DNA of 64,000 nucleotides from Hydrogeniiclostridium mannosilyticum (GTDB lineage: Bacteria; Bacillota; Clostridia; Oscillospirales; Acutalibacteraceae), in the NCBI RefSeq assembly GCF_003268275.1, contig NZ_QLYR01000006.1, positions 1 to 64,000 of the forward strand, in the 5' to 3' direction. Made by a program: the position numbers and the translations under genes. Positions 9,241 to 17,977 of the stretch are shown here, in pieces; positions within the stretch are counted from its first letter, which is position 1; each line of letters starts with the position of its first letter. Under the pieces are notes generated by a model. The model was not told where the DNA came from. It did not search any database and worked only from the letters and a program-made list of their open reading frames with translations.

Positions 9241-9753
9241 TTACAGCTCAAAATCCACAGCATAACAGCCGTCAATCAGGGTATAATCACACCCGTATTT
9301 CCGGCACATCTCAAAATAATATTTGTTTTCCGCAAGCACCGACTCTTTGGTGCACCATGAATCGTCAAGCCGTTTCTCAACCGCGCAGGCATATGCTTTA
9401 ATTTGGTTAAAATGATGGTGAATGTAGCTTTCCGACAAAATCAGGCACTTGTACCTGATTTCCTTCAAATATGCATCGTCAAAATCATTTCTCCAGTCGA
9501 ACGGAATGTACACGCCTTCAACGATCAAATTTTGAGCGTTCTCTATCGCCGTCTTAATCATTTCCCTGACAATCGGCCATAGGTAGTCTGTCAGCGCCGC
9601 ATCACCGGACGGCGTCAGGTTGGTGTTTCCGCTTCTGATGAGCCCCATTTTCAGGTGGTCAATTGAAAGGTAAGGGAACCGGTACCGCTCCAGCAATTTT
9701 TGCGCCAGCACCGTTTTCCCTGTGTGTGAAGCGCCCGTAATTAAAACAATCAT
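9241..9753 (-). CDS. P-loop NTPase, small-molecule kinase-like
   Basis: A 170-residue cytoplasmic protein with a Walker A motif at its N-terminus (ITGASHTGKTVLAQKLL). A typical kinase substrate segment follows (LSIDHLKMGLIRSG) and a Walker B-like NLIVEGVYIPFDW. The size and layout resemble adenylate-kinase, zeta-toxin or shikimate-kinase-like ATPases of unknown substrate that are common in Clostridia. The context (after a nucleotidyltransferase, before the spoVA genes) does not reveal the substrate. GAGGGAAG precedes the ATG. Confidence 0.8.
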   Translation of the reverse strand: MIVLITGASHTGKTVLAQKLLERYRFPYLSIDHLKMGLIRSGNTNLTPSGDAALTDYLWPIVREMIKTAIENAQNLIVEGVYIPFDWRNDFDDAYLKEIRYKCLILSESYIHHHFNQIKAYACAVEKRLDDSWCTKESVLAENKYYFEMCRKYGCDYTLIDGCYAVDFEL

Positions 9754-9948
9754 TTTCTTCCCTCAACCTCTTAAATTCGTCTTCACCTTCAGCATAGCAA
9801 AAAAACGCGTATTTTTCAACACGGGAGAGCTGCCCTTGAGCCCGCGCGCCCGGTTCCCGCGCGGTGTTCGCCCGCCTATAGCGGCTTATAAACGCCTGCA
9901 AAACGGCATTTGTTAAATTTTTCCAATCATTGTACAGCCGGTAATTTT

Positions 9949-9962
9949 TTGGCCGCGGCCAA
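9949..9962. promoter_or_regulatory. Perfect 14-bp palindrome upstream of spoVAC
   Basis: TTGGCCGCGGCCAA is a perfect dyad centred about 78 bases before the spoVAC ATG. About 13 bases upstream is CATTGTA (9928-9934, approximate), with GCATTT some 16 bases before that. This loosely resembles a forespore sigma-G promoter. The dyad could be an operator; this is inference. Confidence 0.35.
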
Positions 9963-10033
9963 GAGTAAACCACTGAAAACGAGGTACAATACAACTGTCC
10001 TTTTATATCTTTGAACCGATAGGAGCGTTTACG

Positions 10034-10480
10034 ATGAATCCTTCCAAACAAGAATATCAAAAAATGGCTGAAAAGGCCTCGCCAGGCAGCCCATTTCTAA
10101 AAAACGCGCTGATGGCGTTTTTGTTCGGCGGCGCCATCTGCTGCCTGGGCCAGGGCCTGGTCAACCTATACATGTACTGGGGCCTTGAGCTCAAGGACGC
10201 GCGGGCGTTCGTCTCCATTTCCCTCATTGGCATCAGCGCCATTCTGACGGCCTTCAAGGTCTACGACAACATTGCCAAGACCGCCGGGGCCGGCACGCTG
10301 GTGCCTATTACCGGCTTCGCCAACTCCATTGTTTCGCCCGCCATGGAGTTTAAGAGCGAGGGGCTTGTGCTGGGCCTGGGCGCGAAGATGTTTACCATTG
10401 CCGGGCCGGTGCTGGTGTACGGCATCACGGCCTCCATTCTTTACGGGCTTGTCCTGTGGGCGCTGCAGCTGTTTCATTAA
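10034..10480 (+). CDS. spoVAC: Stage V sporulation protein AC
   Basis: SpoVAC is an integral inner-membrane protein of the spore, part of the SpoVA channel that moves Ca-dipicolinate in during sporulation and out at germination. The SpoVAC homologue of B. subtilis behaves as a mechanosensitive channel. The 148-residue protein has the typical sequence: a charged N-terminus (NPSKQEYQKMAEK), the GGAICCLGQGL segment, the central GTLVPITGFANSIVSPAMEF motif and about four hydrophobic helices. AGGAG lies eight bases before the ATG. It is followed after 23 bases by spoVAD. Confidence 0.95.
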   Translation: MNPSKQEYQKMAEKASPGSPFLKNALMAFLFGGAICCLGQGLVNLYMYWGLELKDARAFVSISLIGISAILTAFKVYDNIAKTAGAGTLVPITGFANSIVSPAMEFKSEGLVLGLGAKMFTIAGPVLVYGITASILYGLVLWALQLFH

Positions 10481-10503
10481 GGAAATAGGAGGAATGAATT
10501 GAT

Positions 10504-11544
10504 ATGGTCAAGCGTATTGGGAAATACACCCTGCAAATGGAAAATGGCCCCGTCATCATGGGCTTTGGATCCATTGGCGGAAGAAAGGAGGGCGAAGGCC
10601 CCCTGGGCAAATACTTCGACCAATGCTATGAGGACACAACCCTTGGCGAATCCAGTTGGGAAAAATCCGAAAGCCGCCTGCAAACGGAGGCCGTGGAGGT
10701 CGCGCTGCACAAGGCCAAGTGCAGCGCCAGCGAAATCAATTATATTTTCGCCGGGGATCTGCTGAACCAGTGCATCTCCTCCACCTTCGGCCTGCGCGGC
10801 CTGGGTATCCCATTTTTGGGGCAATACGGCGCCTGCTCCACCATGGCACAAACCCTGGCGCTCGCGGGGGTCTTTGTTGAAACCGGAGCGGCAGAACGCG
10901 CCGCCGCCGTGACCTCCTCTCATTTCTGCTCCGCGGAGCGCCAGTTCCGCCTGCCGCTGGAATACGGCGGCCAGCGCGCCCCCACCTCACAGTGGACGGC
11001 GACGGCCTCCGGCGCGCTGATTGTTGGGCGCAAGCCCTCGGCCTTCCGCGGCCCCAAATATGTCCGCATCCGGGAGGTCCTCTTCGGGCGCATCGCCGAC
11101 CTGGGCATCAAGGATGCCAATAATATGGGCGCCGCCATGGCTCCCGCCGCCGCCCAGACCCTGATCGACTACTTGAACGACACCGGCGCCGCCCCGAAGG
11201 ACTTTGACCTGATTATGACCGGGGACCTCGGCCAGGTGGGCTGCGACCTGATGGAACAGCTGGTGCGCGACGACGGCCTGGATATAGGCGGCATCCACAA
11301 TGACGGCGGCCTCATGCTCTATGACCGCAAGAACCAGGACGTTCACGCAGGCGGCTCCGGCTGCGGCTGCTCCGGCGGCGTTCTGTGCTCGCTGGTGCTG
11401 AACCGCATGGAGCAGGGGACGCTGGACAACGTCCTGTTTATCGCCACCGGCGCGCTGATGTCCACCACTTCGTCCCAGCAGGGCGAAAGCATCCCCGGCG
11501 TGGCCCACCTTGTCCACCTACAGGCCTGTCCCGTAGAGGAGTAG
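10504..11544 (+). CDS. spoVAD: Stage V sporulation protein AD
   Basis: SpoVAD has a thiolase-like fold without thiolase activity and binds dipicolinic acid at the spore inner membrane. The 346-residue protein is full length: GFGSIGGRKEGEGPLG at the start, the GQYGACSTMAQTLALAG segment, SSHFCSAERQFR, and a Gly/Cys-rich GSGCGCSGGV near the end. TAGGAGG sits eleven bases before the ATG. In most Clostridia spoVAE follows directly. Here the transcript instead runs into a terminator at 11579-11598 and an opposing gene. Confidence 0.96.
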   Translation: MVKRIGKYTLQMENGPVIMGFGSIGGRKEGEGPLGKYFDQCYEDTTLGESSWEKSESRLQTEAVEVALHKAKCSASEINYIFAGDLLNQCISSTFGLRGLGIPFLGQYGACSTMAQTLALAGVFVETGAAERAAAVTSSHFCSAERQFRLPLEYGGQRAPTSQWTATASGALIVGRKPSAFRGPKYVRIREVLFGRIADLGIKDANNMGAAMAPAAAQTLIDYLNDTGAAPKDFDLIMTGDLGQVGCDLMEQLVRDDGLDIGGIHNDGGLMLYDRKNQDVHAGGSGCGCSGGVLCSLVLNRMEQGTLDNVLFIATGALMSTTSSQQGESIPGVAHLVHLQACPVEE

Positions 11545-11578
11545 CCGCCGGCCCGGGCCGCCCGCAGAAAAATAAAAA

Positions 11579-11598
11579 GCGCGCGGAAAACCGCGCGC
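11579..11598. terminator. Terminator between spoVAD and the phosphohexomutase gene
   Basis: GCGCGCGG and CCGCGCGC flank AAAA. The stem is preceded by AAAATAAAAA and followed by AAACATTTTTC, so it can serve both convergent genes. Confidence 0.7.
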
Positions 11599-11607
11599 AA
11601 ACATTTT

Positions 11608-13140
11608 TCAGCGGGCCAGGAAAGCCTCCAGCGGCGAAACATCCAGCTTCTCCGCCAGGCGCAGAAAAGCGTAAAGCTGTACCGCAATCTCCTTGGCCCC
11701 GCCCACGGAGTCGCTCTCAATATTCAAGGGCATAATTGGGTCGTGTACGCTCAGCCGCAGCAAAAACCAGCCGTTTCCATGCCCCTTGGGAAAGGAAACC
11801 CGGATGCCCTCCCGGTTGTCGGGCGCAATGTCCCAGCTTTGCTTTCTGGAAAAGCGCCCCAATTCCTCAATGACACGCTCCCCATAGGCACGGAAGTCCT
11901 CCGCCCGAATCGCCAGCCGCAGCTCCGCCGTCTCAACAGGTTCCGCCAGGCCGGCGAGCAGATCCTCCAGCGCTTTTCCCTCCCGGCGCAGCACCGCCAT
12001 TTTAATAATCAGCTTCGTCACCAGGTATGCGCCGTCGTCAAGAAAGTCATTTTCCCGAAAGGCCGCGTGCCCCGACGTCTCAATCGCCAGCGGGCAGTTT
12101 ACTCCCGCGCGGTTCAGCCGCACCGCCTCATCAATCACGTTTTTGTAGCCGCGCTTGTAGCGGTAATGAACGCCGCCCAGCTCCTGCTCAATGTAGGTTT
12201 TCAGGCCGGTGGAGGTGATGGAGTCCGTAACAATGGCCCCGCCGGGATTCCCCTCAAGGGCTATCGCGCTTGCCAAAGCCACCAGGCGGTTGCGGTTAAT
12301 CTCCTTCCCGGTGCGGTCAACCGCACCGGCACGGTCGACATCCGTGTCGAAAATAATGCCCAGGTCCGCGCCCGCCGCCAGCGTTGCCCGGCTGGCGCTG
12401 GCCATGGCCTCGCCGTTTTCCGGGTTGGGAATATGGTTTGGAAACCGCCCATCCGGCTCCAGGAACTGGCTGCCGCTGATGTCCGCGCCCAGTGGGGCGA
12501 GCACCTCCGTGGCATAAAAGCCGCCCGCGCCGTTGCCCGCATCCACCACGATATGAAACCCCTTGAGCGGGCGCTGCGCAGCGTCATTTACGCCGATGCC
12601 CGCACAGACCATCTCCCGCAGGCGCCGCGCATAGCGCGGCATAAAGTCCACTGCCTCCGTCCGGCCCGGCTGCGCCGCTGCCCGCGGCGCGCGCCCGTCC
12701 TGCGCGTTTTGCAGGATGGCTTCAATGTCGCTGCCCTCCAGGCCGCCGCCGGGCGTAAAAAACTTCAGCCCGTTGCGGTGGTACGGGTGGTGGCTGGCGG
12801 TTATCTGAATGGTTGCGTCACAGTCCAGGCTGCGCACAGCCATAAACATAGCGGGCGTACTGCTGAGCCCACAGAGAAACACCTGGGCCCCGGCTCTTGT
12901 CAAAGCGCCGGCGGCGGCGTTTTGGATGCGCTCCGCGGAGATTCGGCTGTCGTGCCCAATTGCCAGCCGCAGCGCTGCGGCCTGCTTGCCGGCCCGGCCC
13001 TCAAGCCATACTAAAAAGCCGTTTGCAATCGCCGCAACGGCATCATCCGTCAAATTTACCGCCTCGCCGGCCTCGTTTTCACAGGCAACGCCGCGGATAT
13101 CCGTACCGCTTTTCAAAAGCCGCCAAAAGGAATTTAGCAT
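11608..13140 (-). CDS. Phosphomannomutase/phosphoglucomutase
   Basis: A member of the alpha-D-phosphohexomutase superfamily, which moves phosphate between C6 and C1 of mannose or glucose for nucleotide-sugar synthesis. The 510-residue protein shows the catalytic phosphoserine loop ITASHHPYHRNGLKFF, the Mg-binding loop FDTDVDRAGAVD and the sugar-binding loop IETSGHAAF. TASHHP is a mild variant of the usual TASHNP. The extra length compared with 450-residue mutases is seen in a clostridial ManB-like subgroup, so glucose versus mannose specificity stays open. GGAGG precedes the ATG by eleven bases. It is convergent with spoVAD. Confidence 0.88.
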   Translation of the reverse strand: MLNSFWRLLKSGTDIRGVACENEAGEAVNLTDDAVAAIANGFLVWLEGRAGKQAAALRLAIGHDSRISAERIQNAAAGALTRAGAQVFLCGLSSTPAMFMAVRSLDCDATIQITASHHPYHRNGLKFFTPGGGLEGSDIEAILQNAQDGRAPRAAAQPGRTEAVDFMPRYARRLREMVCAGIGVNDAAQRPLKGFHIVVDAGNGAGGFYATEVLAPLGADISGSQFLEPDGRFPNHIPNPENGEAMASASRATLAAGADLGIIFDTDVDRAGAVDRTGKEINRNRLVALASAIALEGNPGGAIVTDSITSTGLKTYIEQELGGVHYRYKRGYKNVIDEAVRLNRAGVNCPLAIETSGHAAFRENDFLDDGAYLVTKLIIKMAVLRREGKALEDLLAGLAEPVETAELRLAIRAEDFRAYGERVIEELGRFSRKQSWDIAPDNREGIRVSFPKGHGNGWFLLRLSVHDPIMPLNIESDSVGGAKEIAVQLYAFLRLAEKLDVSPLEAFLAR

Positions 13141-13215
13141 ATTCTGTCATACCTCCATCGTCTTGTCGTTCCACTCAAGCCAACCATCATGCGTCAAAAG
13201 GGAGATGTACGTGCC

Positions 13216-13965
13216 ATGCCGTTTATTGTATTAAGGGATATTTATAAAATTTACAACCGGGGAGAAAACGCGGTCCACGCGCTGGACGGTGTTTCCATGA
13301 CGGTGCAGGAGGGCGAATTTCTCGCCATTGTCGGGCAGAGCGGCTCCGGCAAATCGACCCTGATGAATATCCTCGGCTGTCTGGACCTGCCCACCGCGGG
13401 CGATTACCTGCTCGGCGGAAAGGATGTCGCCGCCATGGGCCAGCGCCAGCTCTCCCACATACGCAACCAAACGGTGGGGTTTATCTTTCAGGGCTTCAAC
13501 CTTGTCAGCGGCCTCAGCGCCCTGGAAAACGTAGAGCTGCCCCTCGTCTACCGCGGGATGGAGAAAAAGGAGCGCAGGCAGCTGGCGCTCGACGCCCTGG
13601 AGCAGGTCGGCCTCGGCGGGCGCCTCCACCACAAGCCCACGCAGATGAGCGGCGGACAGCAGCAGCGGGTCGCCATTGCGCGGGCCATTGCCGCGCACCC
13701 GCCTATGATTTTGGCGGACGAGCCCACCGGCAACCTCGACTCTCATTCCGGCGAGGCCGTGATGGAGATCCTGCATGCTCTGAACCGGGAGGGCCGAACC
13801 GTCATTCTCATTACACACGACAACGGCATCGCCTCCACCGCCAGGCGCACCGTCCGCATCCAGGACGGGCGGATCATCGCGGACTCGCAGGCCGGGCCTG
13901 TGTCCGGCGGGCGCTCTCAGCCGGCCTGTCCGTCCTGGGCGTCCTCAATCACCTCATCGACATAG
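13216..13965 (+). CDS. ABC transporter ATPase, MacB/LolD type, without a permease
   Basis: A 249-residue cytoplasmic ATPase with Walker [14 protein letters not shown]-loop FQGFNL, signature [14 protein letters not shown], Walker [11 protein letters not shown] and the H-loop ITHD. This is the MacB/LolD/YknY subgroup, which normally partners an FtsX-like permease exporting peptides, lipoproteins or antibiotics. No permease lies in this neighbourhood: upstream is the divergent mutase and downstream a convergent acetyltransferase. I prefer ATG 13216 ([14 protein letters not shown]), which has AAAGGGAG upstream, over ATG 13189, which has none. The last 49 bases overlap the 3' end of the GNAT gene. 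Confidence 0.88.
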   Translation: MPFIVLRDIYKIYNRGENAVHALDGVSMTVQEGEFLAIVGQSGSGKSTLMNILGCLDLPTAGDYLLGGKDVAAMGQRQLSHIRNQTVGFIFQGFNLVSGLSALENVELPLVYRGMEKKERRQLALDALEQVGLGGRLHHKPTQMSGGQQQRVAIARAIAAHPPMILADEPTGNLDSHSGEAVMEILHALNREGRTVILITHDNGIASTARRTVRIQDGRIIADSQAGPVSGGRSQPACPSWASSITSST

Positions 13966-14576
13966 CTTTCCTGAGAATCCTCCAGCAGCTTGCGGCGATG
14001 CGGCAGGTACGAAAAGCAATACTCATACATCTCAGCCACCGTCCGCAGCTGGATGTCGCGGGTGATGCGGTTCCGCTTAAAGGGCTTATAAAATAAGTAC
14101 ATGGGCAGCGCGCCGCCGTCGGTCGGCAGCTGAAAATCTGCCCGCAGCGGCACGGCCCCCATCTTTTTGTAAAAGCCCAGGCGGCGGCGCTGCTTTTCCG
14201 CCAGGGCGGCATCCTCCTCGCAGATGTATTCAACCGAGAACAGCATGCCCAGCGAGGCATCGCCGAAGCGCCTGCACAGCGCCTGAAACAGGCTGCCGCC
14301 ATAGCCCATGCCCTTGTACTCCTCCAATATTGCAATGTAGTCCAGCCACACGGTGATGCCGTCCTGTGGGTAGAACATCAGCGCATAGCCGATCAGCGCG
14401 TTATCCGATGCACGTTTATAAAGAAAAATCTGATAGCGTCCCTTATCAATCAGGCTGCGCAGAATTTCCTCCGGGTAAAGCTCCTCGGGCGGAAACTGCT
14501 GGCGCAGGTTTTCGTAAAGAGAGGGGATCTCATCCATTCCCGCCGCGCAGAGCACGGCCGCGTTGCCATTGTTCAT
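13917..14576 (-). CDS. GNAT-family N-acetyltransferase
   Basis: A 219-residue protein with a GNAT core over residues 10-150. The acetyl-CoA region is visible as IAILEEYKGMGYGGSLFQALCRR, with a preceding beta strand DGITVWLDY. After about residue 160 there is an extra C-terminal helical segment (MYLFYKPFKRNRITRDIQLR, then many Tyr/Arg) that is not part of the minimal fold. The substrate is unknown. AAAGGAG sits eight bases before the ATG. Its 3' end overlaps the convergent ABC ATPase gene. Confidence 0.85.
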   Translation of the reverse strand: MNNGNAAVLCAAGMDEIPSLYENLRQQFPPEELYPEEILRSLIDKGRYQIFLYKRASDNALIGYALMFYPQDGITVWLDYIAILEEYKGMGYGGSLFQALCRRFGDASLGMLFSVEYICEEDAALAEKQRRRLGFYKKMGAVPLRADFQLPTDGGALPMYLFYKPFKRNRITRDIQLRTVAEMYEYCFSYLPHRRKLLEDSQESYVDEVIEDAQDGQAG

Positions 14577-14648
14577 GTGGAATTCTCCTTTAAAGCATGT
14601 ATTTAATCGATTGGATCCGTCAGGGAGCCGGCCAGCCGGGAAGCGCCC

Positions 14649-16595
14649 TCACAGCGTCTCCAGCTCCGCCAGCCACAGTGCCGCGCTGGCATCGCTCGGC
14701 ATCCGCCAGTCGCCGCGCGGGGAGAGCGTCACGCTGCCCACCTTGGGGCCGTCCGGCAGGCAGGAGCGCTTAAACTGCTGGGCAAAAAAGCGGCGGAAGA
14801 AAATATTCAGCCAATGCCGCACGGTTTCGCCGCTGTAGGCTCCTGCAAATGCGCGGCAGGCCATGCGATAGATTTTCCCGGGCCCGAAACCGAAGCGCAG
14901 CACATAGTAGAGGAAGAAATCGTGCAGCTCGTAAGGGCCCACAATGTCCTCGGTGCGCTGGGCGATCTCCCCCTCCTCCGGCGGCAGCAGCTCCGGGCTG
15001 ACCGGTGTGTTTAGAATATCCTCCAGCACGGCGCCGAGCTCTTCGCCGCCGGCCGCGCCGTCCTGCCGGGCCCGGCGGGCAGCGTGGGCCACCAGGTGCC
15101 GCACCAGGGTCTTGGGGATGGACGCATTGACGGCATACATACTCATGTGGTCGCCGTTATACGTCGCCCAGCCCAGCGCCAGCTCGGAAAGATCGCCGGT
15201 GCCGATGACCAGCCCGCCGTTTTGGTTTGCCAGGTCCATCAGCACCTGGGTCCGCTCCCGCGCCTGGGCGTTTTCATAGGTGACGTCGTGGTTCTCCGGG
15301 TCCTGGCCGATGTCCCTGAAATGCTGCAGAACCGACGCGCCGATGGGCGTCTCTCTGAACTGCGCATCTAAAAGCCCGGCAAGGCGCTGGGCGTTGGACT
15401 TTGTGCGCATGGTTGTGCCGAAGCCCGGCATGGACACCGCCAGGATTCCCGCCCTTGAAAGGCCCAGCGCGTCGAACGCGCGCGCCGTTACCAGCAGGGC
15501 CAGCGTAGAATCCAGGCCCCCGGACACCCCGACCACCGCGTTTTTCGCGCCGGTATGAGCCAGCCGGGTGCGCAGGCCCGCGGCCTGCAAATTCAAGATT
15601 GTCTCACAGCGGGCCTCCAGATGCTGCGCATCGCGCGGAACAAACGCCAGCGGCTCAATCTTCCGCCGAAGCTCCAGCCTCTCGACCGGCATAGAGAACA
15701 CGACCTCATGCGTCGGCCCAAAGGGCTCCGGGGCACGGGCGTTGCGCCAGGTAGTGGTGCGGCGGCGCTCCGCCAGCATGCGCTCAAGGTCGGCATCCGC
15801 CGTGATAAGGCCTGTCCCGAACGGCTGTGACTCCGCCAGCAGGGCGCCGTTTTCCGCAATCACATTGTGCCCGGCGAAGACCAGGTCCGTGCTGGACTCA
15901 CCCTCGCCCGCATCCGCATAGGCATAGGCGCACAGCGTCCGCGCGGACTGCCCCTGCACCAGGCCGCGGCGGTACTCTGCCTTGCCGGCAATCTCGTCGC
16001 TTGCGGAGAGGTTGAGCATCAGGGTCGCGCCCCCTGCCGTCAGCCGCACATCCGGCGGGCAGGGCACCCACAGGTCCTCGCAGATCTCCACGCCCAGCAC
16101 CAGCTCGGGCATTTCTTCACAGCGGAACAGCAAGCTGTTGCCAAGCGGCGCCCGCTGCCCGGCAAAGCAGACCTCCAGGTAACCAGGCGCGGCAGAAAAA
16201 TGGCGCGCCTCGTAAAACTCCCCGTAGTTGGGGATGTTGGACTTTGCAGCCAGGCCCAGCAGGCGGCCCCTGCACAAAACAGCGGCACAGTTGTAGAGCT
16301 CGCCGCCCACCGCCACGGGAAGGCCCACGGCGGCAACCAGGTTCAGCCCCTCGGTCTCCTGAAGCAACCGGCGCAGCGCCTGCTCCGCGCCCGCCAGCAG
16401 CGTTCCGCTTTGAAAGAGGTCCCCGCAGGTGTACCCGGTCAAGCAAAGCTCCGGGAACACCATTGCCTGGACGCCCGCCCCGGCGGCCTCTTCCATCAGG
16501 CGCCGCACCGACTCCCGGTTGGCCTCACAGTCCGCCACCTTGATGCGCGGCGTAGCGGCGCCTACCCGGACGAAACCGTCATTATGATATGCCAT
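14649..16595 (-). CDS. nadE: Glutamine-dependent NAD+ synthase
   Basis: It converts deamido-NAD+ to NAD+ using glutamine nitrogen and ATP. The 648-residue fusion is typical of the glutamine-dependent class. The N-terminal nitrilase domain (1-290) has the Glu-Lys-Cys triad in VFPELCLTGY, AAKSNIPNYGEFY and LGVEICEDLW. The C-terminal synthetase domain (about 320-648) has the PP-loop VVGVSGGLDSTLALL and the GTGDLSELALGW motif. AAAGGAG precedes the ATG. It is a single gene on the minus strand. Confidence 0.96.
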   Translation of the reverse strand: MAYHNDGFVRVGAATPRIKVADCEANRESVRRLMEEAAGAGVQAMVFPELCLTGYTCGDLFQSGTLLAGAEQALRRLLQETEGLNLVAAVGLPVAVGGELYNCAAVLCRGRLLGLAAKSNIPNYGEFYEARHFSAAPGYLEVCFAGQRAPLGNSLLFRCEEMPELVLGVEICEDLWVPCPPDVRLTAGGATLMLNLSASDEIAGKAEYRRGLVQGQSARTLCAYAYADAGEGESSTDLVFAGHNVIAENGALLAESQPFGTGLITADADLERMLAERRRTTTWRNARAPEPFGPTHEVVFSMPVERLELRRKIEPLAFVPRDAQHLEARCETILNLQAAGLRTRLAHTGAKNAVVGVSGGLDSTLALLVTARAFDALGLSRAGILAVSMPGFGTTMRTKSNAQRLAGLLDAQFRETPIGASVLQHFRDIGQDPENHDVTYENAQARERTQVLMDLANQNGGLVIGTGDLSELALGWATYNGDHMSMYAVNASIPKTLVRHLVAHAARRARQDGAAGGEELGAVLEDILNTPVSPELLPPEEGEIAQRTEDIVGPYELHDFFLYYVLRFGFGPGKIYRMACRAFAGAYSGETVRHWLNIFFRRFFAQQFKRSCLPDGPKVGSVTLSPRGDWRMPSDASAALWLAELETL

Positions 16596-16741
16596 GAAAA
16601 TTCCGCTCCTTTACCGGCTGCGGGGGGAGCCCTCAGCCCTGATATTCAACACCGGATGCGCGGCTGGGGCCCGGCCCGCCGGCATCAAGTAAGCAGGCAA
16701 ACCAGATATCGGCTGATTTGCCTGCCCTGTCCTTCTGCATG

Positions 16742-17722
16742 TCAGATAATATAATTTTTTTGCAGCCGGCAGGGGGCTTCCACCACCTCGTAAAGCCGGG
16801 CGATGTCCTCCACCGTAAAATCCTGTGCATCGCAGATGCGCAGCGCGTGCGTCACCTGCCGCATATTACGGGCCAGCCCGCGCAGGTTCTTTTCTTTCCA
16901 ATGAAGGCCGGCTACGTACATCCAGCACCACAGGCAGGTCTTGCGGACCAGGCCGCCAAAGCTGCGCCGGTACTGCCGGTAAAGCTGGTTATTCTCTAAA
17001 AACAGGCGCGTGATGCCCACCGCGCGGATATAATCGCTGATTTTTTTTGCGTCCATGGTTCCCAGGGTGCTGGTCTCGCGCATGTTGTAAAAATACAGCG
17101 CCTCATTGATCATCGCCACCCGGTTTGCATGGGCGAACACGGCGTTCATAATTGCGAGGTCCTCAAAGCACATGGTTGGGAACTCCACCTCATAATCCGT
17201 AAACAGGCGCTTGCGGATCAGCTTATTCCAGGGCAGGCTTTGAAGCTGCGTGTCGCGCAGGATTTTTTTCATGGCGGCCTCTGTAGAAAGCACACCCGTA
17301 CGGCAGCGGAACGGGTACTTGAAGAGCAGGCCGTTTTTGCTGCCCCTGAAATAGTAGTAGCAATAAGCAATGTCCGCGCCGGTTTCCTCGCAGGCGCGGT
17401 ACAGCTTCTCCAAAAACTCGGGCTTGACAAAATCGTCGCTGTCTATAAAGGAAAGGTACTCGCCGCGCGCCTGCTGAATCGCCAGGTTCCGCGCCTTTGC
17501 CTGCCCCTCGTTTTTCTTGTGAATTACGCGGATAAAATCATATTGCCGCGCGTAGGAATCCAAAATTTCAGCGGAGGCATCGGTGGACCCATCGTCCACA
17601 GCGATAATCTCATAATCCCGAAACGTCTGGTTGACGAGCGACTCCATACAGGCAACCAGAAACTCCTCCACGTTGTAAACGGGCATAATCACGCTGATCT
17701 TCGGTGCTTTCTCCATAAACAT
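16742..17722 (-). CDS. Family 2 glycosyltransferase (GT-A)
   Basis: A 326-residue cytoplasmic glycosyltransferase, likely acting on a cell-envelope or capsular polysaccharide. The GT2 core is plain: KISVIMPVYNVEEFL at the N-terminus, IIAVDDGSTDASAEIL, NLAIQQARGEYLSFIDSDDF with the D-x-D metal site, and an acceptor region further on. No trans-membrane segment was seen. ATG 17722 is preferred because GAGG lies five bases upstream; ATG 17716 is also possible. No other polysaccharide genes are adjacent. Confidence 0.88.
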   Translation of the reverse strand: MFMEKAPKISVIMPVYNVEEFLVACMESLVNQTFRDYEIIAVDDGSTDASAEILDSYARQYDFIRVIHKKNEGQAKARNLAIQQARGEYLSFIDSDDFVKPEFLEKLYRACEETGADIAYCYYYFRGSKNGLLFKYPFRCRTGVLSTEAAMKKILRDTQLQSLPWNKLIRKRLFTDYEVEFPTMCFEDLAIMNAVFAHANRVAMINEALYFYNMRETSTLGTMDAKKISDYIRAVGITRLFLENNQLYRQYRRSFGGLVRKTCLWCWMYVAGLHWKEKNLRGLARNMRQVTHALRICDAQDFTVEDIARLYEVVEAPCRLQKNYII

Positions 17723-17919
17723 CACTTCCTCTTTTCTGCAAAAGCCGGGCGGCTCAAAGGGCGCCGGAACGCCCCGCCTGCGAAGGGCTCCTCCTGTTTT
17801 CTTCGCCGGTTACCATTCTATTGTAGCACACTTTTAATAAAGAATCACTTGAATTTGAGGGAAATCTAAAAATTTCCAGCCCCTGCCGTGCATTTTCCGC
17901 TCTGCCCGCAACGCCGGAA

Positions 17920-17947
17920 GAAAGCCTGACTTTTACATCAGGCTTTC
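17920..17947. terminator. Bidirectional terminator
   Basis: GAAAGCCTGA (17920-17929) pairs with TCAGGCTTTC (17938-17947). It is followed by CTTTTATTT on the plus strand. It separates the glycosyltransferase from the VanW-type gene, whose transcript ends here. Confidence 0.65.
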
Positions 17948-17977
17948 CTTTTATTTCCGTATTATGCCGGGGGCCTG

